The notes below the pieces were generated by a model. The model searched no databases, was not told the DNA's origin, and was given only the letters and a program-made list of their open reading frames with translations. DNA of 64,000 bases from Zychaea mexicana (Eukaryota; Mucoromycota; Mucoromycetes; Mucorales; Lichtheimiaceae), in the NCBI RefSeq assembly GCF_025766255.1, contig NW_026516700.1, positions 248,001-312,000 on the forward strand. The letters run 5' to 3'. Of the stretch, positions 25,550 to 35,552 are shown piece by piece. Position numbers and translations under genes: made by a program. Numbering within the stretch: the stretch's first letter is position 1; every line of letters starts with the position of its first letter.

Positions 25550-27300
25550 TCTACATTATTTGGGCAAGATAGATACTCATTATTTTATTTGATAGTCTCA
25601 AAGAGAGATAAATATTAATTTGATAGTTACAAAATATTATAGAATCTAAGAATTCTATAATATTTCTATTTATAAATAAAATTATTGGGTAATTATTATT
25701 ATAAATGACAGATTTTATAATAACTTTTGTAAAATCTAATTTATAATAATTATCATTTATAATAATCATCCAATTTAAATAAAAATGAAAATAATATAAA
25801 TTAGAAATTTATTAATAACTCTTCTCTCCTCCTTCCTTCCAGTCTTCAAATCTTTGATTTGAATGTAAGAACGAAGTTCTTCTAGGACCTTTAGGTCCGA
25901 CAAAAAAGATTATTAGACATTAATTTTAATATGAAAAATACCAGCTGGTATTTTTCTAGAAGAAATATATAATTCTTTTTGTCGGAGCTAAAGGTCCTAG
26001 AAGTCATTCCGCTGCTCGCTTCATTCCTTGTTTCGTCTTCGATGAGACTGGAAGGAGGAGGAGAGGAAGAAGATTAAAATTATATTTTTCTAAATTTTAT
26101 TATAAATTTAATTATATTAAAATAAACAAAATAATTGAATCTTAATATTTATCTGTTGAAGAAAAGATTTTATATTACTCAAAAATCTTAAAAAACACTA
26201 ATTCAATCAATTTAATAAATTCTATATTATATTATATTTTATGTAAAACTAATTTTTTTATTTATTTTTAAAAATCCATTTCATAATGCATTTATTGTTA
26301 TTAACAAATAAATATAATAAATAAACAAAATGAGATGATATTTATATTATTTATAAAGTTCTTTTTATATTTATTTTTTTATTTAAATAGAAATTCAATT
26401 TTTGTTTTCTAATTTTTTTGTTAGAATTTAATTTTTCAATTTTTTTAATTTCTATCAGCTATCTTAGGATACATCCTTATTATTTTATGCCAAGAAATTT
26501 TATATATATAAAATACACAAAAATACATTTTTGGTGTATTTTCAATTATAACATTACATAATTTATAAAAAACTCAAATTTCACTATTTAATGAATTTAT
26601 AATTTTTATTATTCAATATTAATAAATTATATATTAAGTCATAATTTATAATGACATAAATATATGTACATAAACAACAATATGTCAGGAGGGCAATACA
26701 TATCCATTATATTGTGCCCTCCTTCTGTAATATTAATAACAACATCAATTACTAATATAATTCTTATTTTCTTAATTATATATATAGAAAAACATTTATT
26801 TATTACTATATACAAATTATGTTCTTAGAATCTGAAAGATTCAGATGCATTGTATCTAAAAATAAATAAAAATTATCATTGATTATTATACTACAGAATC
26901 ACCTACAAGTAGGTTAAAAGCTTCTAGTAGGGAGCTGATTCTGTTACACAAGAATTTATATTTTTATCTTTTTTATAAAAATTATTTTTTAAACTTTATT
27001 TTTATCAGATGTCAAAAATTATTATGTAATCATTTTTGATAAGATGTGAAAATTAAAAATAAAAGAAATATAATTCTAAGGTTCATATGAACCTCTAAAA
27101 AAACATAGAAATCATTGATTTTAAATGTTTTTGTATATATATAACTAAGTAAATAATAAGAAAAGCCTGTAAGGGTTCTGTTCTTGTTGTTGTAATAAAT
27201 AGTAGTAGTAGTGGTGTTATAGTATGAAAAAACTAAGTTATAATTTAATATTTAAGTAAATATAAGTGAATATATTAATTTTAGTTCACAAAAATATTTA
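25550..27300. other. extremely AT-rich island with hairpin clusters, mitochondrial-DNA-like (candidate NUMT)
   Basis: About 1.75 kb with very low GC, unlike anything else in the window, punctuated by short GC-richer palindromes. Examples: an 80-bp imperfect inverted repeat pairing 25825-25907 with about 25975-26068 (AGGACCTTTAGGTCCGAC / GTCGGAGCTAAAGGTCCT); a hairpin around 26685-26735 (GGAGGGCAATA / GTGCCCTCC); and a double hairpin at about 26893-26945 (ACAGAATCA ... TGATTCTGT enclosing CCTACAAGTAGG). AT-rich spacers with double-hairpin elements are known from fungal mitochondrial genomes, so I infer a nuclear insertion of mitochondrial intergenic DNA. No mitochondrial gene or tRNA was found, and a nuclear AT-rich isochore remains possible. 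Confidence 0.45.
25825..26068. repeat. imperfect inverted repeat in the AT-rich island
   Basis: Arms of about 80-90 bp around an AT-rich loop of about 70 bp. Matching blocks: CTCCTTCCTTCCAGTCT on one side with AGACTGGAAGGAGGAGGAG on the other, and TCTAGGACCTTTAG with CTAAAGGTCCTAGA. Confidence 0.75.
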
Positions 27301-27416
27301 TTGTTATTGTTTATTCTCCTTTCATATCCTTCGTCCATTCTCTTCTCCTTCAACCTTGTAACAAATTCTATGCCTTTTTTGAACATCAATAATGAGGTAG
27401 ACTTTAGGATGCCCTC

Positions 27417-27585
27417 TTATTCATCTACCGCATCTGGTGTAGGAGGCGTTGTAGAGGAGCTTGCTTCAGCAGGCACATCATACTTCTGTTGCCACTCCTT
27501 ATTGCGATCTTTCACCCAGCCAATCGCGGTCTCTAAGGTGCTCAATGATGCACCTTGAGCTACTAACTGTTCCAGATATTGGTAC
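27417..27585 (-). pseudogene. C-terminal fragment of an unidentified ORF, cut by a hAT-like element
   Basis: Open on the minus strand from the edge of the hAT-like element down to a TAA at 27417. It encodes about 55 residues including YLEQLVAQGASLSTLETAIG and WVKDRNKEWQQKYD and ends in a Ser/Thr/Pro-rich tail DAVDE-stop. Codon use and composition look genuinely coding. The frame runs straight into the element boundary at 27585, so the upstream part is missing or displaced. Family not recognised. Confidence 0.4.
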
Positions 27586-28499
27586 TAGGGATCCGCACGG
27601 TTCGGTTCGGTTTGGTTTTTGAAGGGAACTGAACCGAACCGTCTAAAGCAAGAACCAAACCGACTGGAACCGACGAGAACCGAAGAACCGAACCCATCAT
27701 GTATATAAAAAAGGCAAGATTCAGTATCTTTATATGAAAGCTGATGTGTGTGTTCAAATGTCGCGGTATACTTGAATACTGCAGTAAAAAAGAATAGTTT
27801 ATTATTGTACATTGAACAGCGATCTCAAAATGAATAAGAGAAACAGAATATAAACATTCTTATACGGTGTGGGTCATTGCATGGTTAAAAGATTAAAGCA
27901 CAGTTTTTACAAGAAAAAGTGGAGCATGTAGTATTTACTTAGAGCGACTTAGTATTACTAGTACAATATGTTATCGTAACATTGGAGGAATTGAACCACA
28001 ACCGGCAGTACATACAGCTGCTGTGTCTCTACGTGTGTATAGTGTATAGTGTCTCATAAAAGGCAAAGGGTGAATGGGTAAGATAATTCTGTTATGGGCC
28101 CCAGGATGCGCAATCTCAGACAGAAAGCACAAACTTGATAAAACTGATCGAGAATCCATGCTTTATCTAGTACGTCATGGAGAAAATGCGTTGTGGGTAG
28201 CATAGTAGAGGAACAAGTAATGATGCGCGTCATAGGCAGAGAAAGCAAGCTGCCGTCAAAAGAAGTGTTTTTTTTTGTTCTTCTCTTCTTTACTATTTTT
28301 CCCTCCCTTCTGCTTTTGTAGGTTTTGTTGAGTTTTTGAATAAAGTATGGCTTGCAGATACACTACTTCTTGGTCTTTTCGGAATAACATTGTTCGTAAC
28401 TTCCGTTATAGCCTATTTTCTATACTTATTACCGAAATTGCTAAATGCAATCTTCTGCCTCTCGGTTCTTCGGTTCTACGGTTCTGATATAGATCCCTA
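27586..28499 (-). mobile_element. hAT-like non-autonomous element, copy 1 (inverted)
   Basis: 914-bp unit that begins TAGGGATCCG and ends GATCCCTA, with GGTTCGG-type repeats just inside the ends. It is an inverted copy of the unit at 28660-29617, sharing nearly all internal sequence including a short frame (28248-28054) found in both. It lacks about 44 bp near one end relative to copy 2 and has no matching 8-bp flanks (ATTGGTAC versus CTCAAAAC). No transposase is encoded. Confidence 0.7.
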
Positions 28500-28659
28500 C
28501 TCAAAACCATGTCATGCAACAGTTCATCATTGAGCACAATGGGGTGATCTATTTAAATAAATTAAAATTATGAAGGAAAGATAAAAAAAATTGAATAAAA
28601 CAAATATATTTTTGGAATGTTAGATATTTTTTAAAGAAATTTTTTTGAAACATTATAAG
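28500..28659. other. AT-rich spacer between the two hAT-like copies
   Basis: 160 bp of AT-rich DNA separating the two inverted copies. It ends with the left copy of the duplicated target ATTATAAG (28652-28659). Confidence 0.6.
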
Positions 28660-29625
28660 TAGGGATCCATATCAGAAGCGTAGAACCGGAACCGAACCAA
28701 ACTGAAGCCATGAAAATATGTATATGTAGAACCGAAGAACCGAGAGGCAGAAGATTGCATTTAGCAATTTCGGTAATAAGTATAGAAAATAGGCTATAAT
28801 GGAAGTTACGACCAATGTTATTCCGAAAAGACCAAGAAGTAGTGTATCTGCAAGCCATACTTTATTCAAAAACTCAACAAAACCTACAAAAGCAGAAGGG
28901 AGGGAAAAATAGTAAAGAAGAGAAGAACAAAATAAACACTTCTTTTGACAGCAGCTTGCTTTCTCTGCCTATGACGCGCATCATTACTTGTTCCTCTACT
29001 ATGCTACCCACAACGCATTTTCTCCATGACGTACTAGATAAAGCATGGATTCTCGATCAGTTTTATCAAGTTTGTGCTTTCTGTCTGAGATTGCGCATCC
29101 TGGGGCCCATAACAGAATTATCTTACCCATTCACCCTTTGCCTTTTATGAGACACTATACACTATACACACGTAGAGACACAGCAGCTGTATGTACTGCC
29201 GGTTGTGGTTCAATTCCTCCAATATTACGATAACATATTGTACTAGTAATACTACGTCGCTCTAAGTACTATAAGCTCCACTTCTTTTTTGTAAAAACTG
29301 TGCTTTAATCTTTTAACCATGCAATGACCCACATCGTATTCTCTTATTCATTTTGAGATCGCTGTTCAATGTACAATAATAAACTATTCTTTTTTACTGC
29401 AGTATTCAAGTATACCGCGATATTTAACACACACACATCAGCTTTCACTCAAAGATACCAGATTTTGCCTTTTTTATATACATGACAGGCTCGGTTCTTC
29501 GGTTCGATTCTTCACTTCTACGGTTCTCGTCGGTTCTAGTCGGTTCGGTTCTTGCTTTGGACGGTTCGGTTCGGTTCCCTTCAAGAACCGAACCGAACCG
29601 AACCGTGCGGATCCCTAATTATAAG
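28652..29625 (+). mobile_element. hAT-like non-autonomous element, copy 2, with 8-bp target duplication
   Basis: 958-bp element (28660-29617) flanked by a perfect 8-bp direct repeat ATTATAAG (28652-28659 and 29618-29625). Ends are TAGGGATCC ... GGATCCCTA with adjacent GAACCGAACC repeats. An 8-bp duplication and short TAGGG-type terminal inverted repeats are hallmarks of the hAT superfamily. It carries only a short open frame (28815-29150), so it would need a transposase in trans. With copy 1 it forms a near-perfect palindrome with about 900-bp arms. Confidence 0.78.
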
Positions 29626-30892
29626 TGTCATTAGTCAATATAAACTGGTGGAATAGTAATAGGCACCCTTTTATATGAGGAATACTAGGACGCCAAATAT
29701 TTAATAGAATAATGTAATAATAAAATTAATTTACTGTTTACAGTAAAATTAATTGTTATGGATCAACCCCTCTATCGCTAGGGAAGACACTATATGCAAC
29801 ATTATCCCTTATATGCCTTTGTTCCACCATTTTAACAAGCTAATGGCTGTTAGTTCTCTACCTCGAAGTCTCTCTTCCTGCCCTTATCCATTTTTATTAG
29901 CTTGCGACTTTTGCCCCTTTGAAAAACAACAGCTTCATCTTCCCTACAGCAAAAGTGTTCGAAAATGGAGTGGAAAGCGCAACACTAGCTCATCTTCGCT
30001 ATGAAGACAAAGCCCGAGGAAACTGAGGTGGCCCATAGTTTCCTGAGCCCATTTTACTCCACCATGCAGTTCCTAGGGAAAAAAGCAATTGACATCGTAT
30101 ATATTATATTCATCGTCTTTGTTGTAAGAGGGTTTGTTGTAAGAGAGGAAACTGATGGTAACTAAAAAATGCCTGCTTGGTAATAGGAAGACGAATATAG
30201 AGTTCATGCAACATGAATTTGGTACCTGCCATTAGATAAATTTCAATTTCGTATGACATAAATGTGTTAGATAGCAGAGCCGTATAACTATCACACCCAG
30301 CGGAAAAATACTTTCAGTGAAGAGACTCCCTTCAAGCTGACGCCTACTGGGCACATATTTTCGACTAAAGACCGTTTATACTAGCACTCATCATAGATAG
30401 AGCCCATCGCCTGGTTAAAAACCGATATGCTGAAAATCATCTGCCTCAAACTATGTAATCACCACTAAAGTTTCTTTTTTCTTCTTTCCACCCCTAAAAG
30501 TGACGTGGTCTGAAACAAAACTCGACGCTTCACAGTGCGCCTAAAAAAATCCCTTCAAGCTGACTCCCACCATAACGGGGATCACAATAGCTATTTTTTC
30601 ACCTATAGGGAACTTTGCTACATCAGGAGAACAGCGACCATTGACGGGGAGTGTGGTGGGGAAAACACAGTACAATCAACAAGTTAACGGGAGTAAAGCG
30701 AGAGATGTGATTGGCACCCGCTGATGAATCCGCTGGTTTTCGATTGTAATGTTTTCTTACGATTGTATGTTCCCTCCTGAAAAAGTCAATGTAGGCTAAG
30801 CGGAGCTTGTCAAGTCTAGATCATGCTGTCATCAGACCCACTCTTTTTGTCTTGGTAACAATAAGGTTTAAGCATGGCGAAAAAGAAGAACA
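29626..30892. other. gene-poor region
   Basis: No recognised gene. A 54-codon frame at 30001-30165 begins MKTKPEETEVAHSFLSPFY and ends in a hydrophobic segment. It looks coding-like over its first 30 codons but has no known family or clear splice sites. Confidence 0.4.
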
Positions 30893-31712
30893 CTAGTTGT
30901 TTGATCTGCAATTGCAGTGCATTGGATGCGTCATGGCTATACGTTTGGCGATGGAGCTGCCCCAATCACTACTCTGCACCACTTTTTTTTCGAGCGTATT
31001 GTGTTTCAACATATGCATTGAGAGAGAAATAACAAATTAGTGGTCAAAAAACATGAAGCAATTTTACCAAACTGAATACATGATATCATATTCATTATAC
31101 CCAAGCTTGGACATGAGCTCATGCATGTTACCGCCGTTCTTAGCAATATCGTGACCAGGTAATTTAGGTGCTTCTGAGAAACCAAAGCCAGGTAAGCTAG
31201 GGACCACGACATTGAAAACCTGTTTTCCATAGTTGCTACAATAGGTTAGCAAGGCTAATAATATTGACCTCTGCTTGGTGTTGGGAAAACATGCATGTAA
31301 CAAATAAAGTTGGATGGTACTGTTCATGCTAGCTGTCCTCCGCGCACACCGTCTCGAAGCGTTTTGATCACCTTGTGGTATTCATGGAAAATTGGAGGGC
31401 CAGCCATTGATCAAGACGAGGGGAACAGCGCCACCAGGTTGACTGGACGGTTCGTGGACAAAGTGAAGACGTAAATCTTGAATCGTAACTTGATAATGAT
31501 GCCAGCGATTCAGTTCGGCGCGCGGCTTTTCCCAGTCGTAGTTGTTGAACCAGTAATTAACATACGGCTTCACAGCCCATCGGTATGCCTCGTACTTCCA
31601 ACCAACTTCTCTTTCGAGCTCGTCAGGATATTCGGCGTTTCTGAGCCTTTCTTTTAACCGAGGAAAGACGCTCAGGTAGGATTGAAGAGATTTCATAAGA
31701 TTCGATAGACAT
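30893..31712 (-). pseudogene. broken epoxide hydrolase (EHN-type)
   Basis: Relic of a microsomal-type epoxide hydrolase. The N-terminal EHN domain is clear (FPRLKERLRNAEYPDELE, WFNNYDWEKPRAELNRW), then the core start LINGWP, the segment VVVPSLPGFGFSEAP and the nucleophile region SSDWGSS. Damage: the likely start MSIESYE is out of frame with the EHN segment; at GWPSNF the downstream HEYHKVIKTLRDG lies in another frame (one extra base near 31385); the nucleophile exon does not join cleanly; and the frame stops at 30893, so the rest of the core with the catalytic acid and His (roughly 200 residues) is absent. The family GGDWG motif reads SSDWG. Not expected to be functional. Confidence 0.7.
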
Positions 31713-32999
31713 GTTCTGTAAATAAAAAAAGAAAAAGGAGCAAGGAAATGAGAAACAATCTGTGAATATATTTTATGCCTTCAATCGTGGCTGCGAATTA
31801 CTTAACTGGGCTGTTGCCCTTTGATCATCTGATTGATCAGCGTTAAGCGTATATTCCGTTTTATCGTGCATACCTTCCTGAACCCAATCATCGATACAAC
31901 ATTCTGCATGGCTGGTTTGCTCCAGAGTGCTCATCTGGTAAGGTACGAGTCGCGTATGAATTTGTAGCTTCTAACTAATGGAAGTCGCTAATTGCGCTGG
32001 TAGTACCATACTACACTATGAGCTCGTCTACAAGAAATCGCAGAAGTTTGTTTGCGACCCACACTCAACTGCAACCTTTATTGAAGCATAACTACAGCAC
32101 TGCGTAGGAGCTCCGATAAGCTCTTAAACCATATGTGAATAAAGCTACTATAAGGAAAGCAACCCATCATTACATGCGCTATGCCTCCGGCTATTGATAG
32201 GCAATAGATAAAGTCTCGATTCGTAGCCTTTTGTACTTTGATCCTGTTGTTTTCCCGTCTTACTACTGTACGTAAGGGAGAGGATTGTTTTGCCACAACA
32301 GAAGCCGAAACACCACTTCAGAAACAAAAGTTTCATGATTGTGCTGCCTTCGACACTATCTTTTGAAAGGTAAAATATTATTATGAAGATGATAAAATGA
32401 GGTGGTGACCAATAGTAATACATACCACGTATCTGACCGACTTAATGATTCGCTACCACAATAGTCGTAAGTCCATCTATCTATTGGTTGTTAAGTGCTG
32501 CAACTAAAACAAATTCATAGTACGAAGTCAATTTACCCCTCTATAGGCCTCTTTACTATATCTTGACAATACTTCTATAAGCAGTAAAACAAATCAATGT
32601 TTCCATGAATTTAAAAGCAATGTCAGACATGCTTTTATGCAACAATTTTTGGTTACTACTGTACATACCGAATGTAGGTTGTGTGTAATCATTGCTATTA
32701 TCTTAAATTATCCCTAAACATAATAAGAAAATGCGCTTACATACGGCGACGAGCGTCGGAAAAATAGAAGAGCAGTTGAGCCCACTACTGCTTTGCATAC
32801 ATTGAATGTTTTCGCTTTGTGTACGTGCGGAGGAGAGCTTTCTATGATTGGCCTGTCGGCTGGCGTTTAATAAATGAAACGTTGCAAAAAGTCATTACTT
32901 CGGACGTAGAAATAAAACTCCTTGGCGTCATTTTGAAATTTTCCAAACCGCCTCGCTCTTTCTTTTATCTCTTTCCCGTATTCTGCTTTGAAAAAAACA
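31713..32999. other. intergenic region
   Basis: No gene recognised in about 1.3 kb. The right end must contain the promoter of hydrolase paralog 3. Confidence 0.45.
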
Positions 33000-34422
33000 A
33001 TGACTGTCAGTGTAATACTAGAGCCCTCATTCCAAACATACTGCGATGGCGAAAAAAAGAATCGTGAAGCGTTGGTAAATGCTCCTACGATCCCAGAAGT
33101 GCGCGAGAATGCCGAGAAAATGCACGCCGCACATCAGTTCGTTGATATCATTGAACAAGAAAGAACTATTGTTCAGAATGGTCATAAACTTCGACTAAGC
33201 CTGTTTCGGCCAATTGGCACGGAGAACGATATTCTCCCGGGTGTAATCTTCTAGTAAGTGAATAAAGCACATCATAGGTGAAAGAAGATCTGTTCATTTG
33301 ATGTGAAGAGATATAATGTTCACAAGCAGTTTAGCAATTGGTATTCAAAGCAGAGGAACCAACTACTAATGATGATCTCTCGATGTAATCTCGGAAAGTA
33401 AAGCCATGGAGGCGGCTGGGCTTTTTGCTCCAAGTTCACCCACGGAAAGGCAATACGCGACGTAAGTAATGATGGCTGCGATATTAGATTTTTTTTAGAG
33501 TTTAACGTTCGTGGGAGCGAACTGTATAAAATCACCTGATGATGGTATTGGTACACAAGCATTAATTCTAAAATTCACATTCAGATCTCTATCAAAAACA
33601 ACGTCGCTGTTGTGTATGTCGATTATACTCTTGCACCGGAAGCCAAATTTCCCATTATCAATGAAGAATGCTACTCAACTCTGGAATGGGTGCATGAAAA
33701 TGGTGCTAGTATCAATATTGATACGAACAAACTCGCTGTGTGTGGCGACAGTGCTGGAGGTCATTTGTCAACTGCTATTGCATGTATGTCCGACATATTT
33801 CTTTACTTAAAGCTAAAATGGAAGCTAAACAGTATCATATAACCAACTGTAACCAATTAACTTTACCATAATTCTACTTGACCTTACGAACAAACTAGTG
33901 ATGGCCAAGGAACGCGGGCTTGGTGAAGTGATTAAAGCCCAGATCTTGATTTACCCAGCAACAGCACCAACATCAGAAATTCGTGAATCCTATGAGCTTT
34001 TTGGTAATGGCGATTATGGCTTATCGAAACAGGAAGCCCTGTTTTTTAAAAACCTGTATTTTGATGAATTCGGCAATGATAACAAATTTGCATATCCGTT
34101 GCTGGCAACACGCGAGGAACTTCAAGGCCTCCCTCCAACATTACTGATCACTTCAGAGGCAGATATTTTACGTGACGAAGGTGAAGCTTACGCTCGCAAA
34201 TTGGTCGAGGCAAGAGTTCCTACGTGTGCCATTCGTATTGTGGGAGCAAGTAAGTGATGACGACTCTGTTACAGAATTAGAAAAATGAGAAAAATTAAAC
34301 CAACTCTTTTATGAATAGTTCATGCATATTTCAGTATTCCTACTCCTAAAGAGACCCAGGCCTACAAGCAGACAATGGCCCTAATCACGCAACAGCTGAA
34401 TGACGTTTTCGCAAAGCAGTAA
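33000..34422 (+). CDS. alpha/beta hydrolase-3 (HSL/GDSAG family esterase), paralog 3
   Basis: Third HSL-type esterase. Five exons join in frame: 33000-33253, 33404-33461, 33585-33783, 33899-34249 and 34319-34422. Motifs: HGGGWAF, GDSAGGH, SEADILRDEGEAYARKL and, in the last exon, the catalytic-His region IHAYFSIPTP, ending FAKQ-stop. The intron positions and phases match paralog 2, including the one before the His exon. I chose the ATG at 33000 (MTVSVILEP), which has an AACA context and aligns with the paralogs, over an in-frame ATG 12 bases upstream. In exon 2 the family GSK reads CSK. The gene is isolated from paralogs 1 and 2 by about 30 kb and lies on the opposite strand. Confidence 0.85.
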
Positions 34423-35552
34423 TAGCTATATTCAATGACATCTTGACTAATTTGCTATAACTATAGTAATAAGGCTGTCAAGAATATATACTCAGCATTT
34501 TGCAGTAGAAGAATTCAATAAAATATCTCTAACAAGCGGCTTGTTCTGAGACAATTTATGCATCAGTACAGTGTTGTAATTCTGTCGCACGATAACATTA
34601 AATGCCTTACAAACACCATTTCCCAGCGTCGTCGTCGAATGCTACAGCAGAGAATCTAGTTTTGACTTTTTTGTATAACATAATGGTAGAGAAAGTGATT
34701 GTAGCAGGGTCGCCGATGAAAAACAAACAGGAAATTGTGTGCTGTGAAAGGTGTCGAAACGATGTAATTACGTTTTTGTAAGGTGAATAATATTGTTCGG
34801 ATGCCGCCAAAGGCGCGCACAGTGAAATAAATGGTGGGGGGCAATGCATAGTGCGCAAGACAGGTCTTTTTCTTTGTCCGCACACGTTGTACAAAATTAT
34901 TGTAATGATGCAAATCGCGGCAAACAAACAAGCAAGCAAGCAAGCAGGAATACCACTCATCAAGAGTTGGATACACGCGTGCAAGAAGGCGTGATAGCGT
35001 TTGCAGACGCAGTAACAGAGCAATATAAAGCACAACTGAGCTCTCGGAGTGTCAAGCGCGCAGCAGAGGCTTCCACCCAAAGTCGATGAAGTAGTAGGAA
35101 GCTTAAACATGCCATATCGATTCTTTGAATGCGTACTCTAGTATTCGACGACGCCCCGGGCTGGGGAGGTCGCCTCTTTCAGTGCATGAATGTGCTGAAG
35201 TTGGCAGAGCTTGTCTGTGGTGCGGGCTAAAGAAAAACATCGAAGTAAGGTTAACGATACACATGATTTATCACCCACCATACCCTTACGCATTGGCTTG
35301 CACATGATTTTGCTTATACTTTTGAGCTCTCTTGCTGGTCTCGTTTTACTTCTTAGTCAAGACAACCTATTAACAAGCCAGTCCTTCCCAGAGCAATCTA
35401 GGCTGTAGAAGCACCATTTTTTTGTAAACAACTAGTACATTGATAACTGTTATTTTTTGTTATAATCTTGCTATTTTTGTTTTCTTCGCGACATGATATT
35501 TCTTTCTGGAAGAGAAAAATACACAAGGGTCCATAACTAAATTTACACACAA
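34423..35552. other. convergent intergenic region
   Basis: 3' ends of hydrolase 3 and the RNA-binding protein gene. An 81-codon frame (34844-35089, +) contains QEGVIAFADAVTEQYKAQL but shows no known motif; not called as a gene. Confidence 0.4.

Noticed and set aside
27995..28060. Possible tRNA (minus strand GGTTCAATTCC resembling a B box), also present in the inverted copy
   Set aside because: No acceptor stem, D-arm or anticodon arm can be folded around it, and it lies inside the hAT-like repeat.
34607..35110. 167-codon minus-strand ORF
   Set aside because: Hydrophobic, Cys-rich low-complexity translation without family signal; overlaps another equally open frame.
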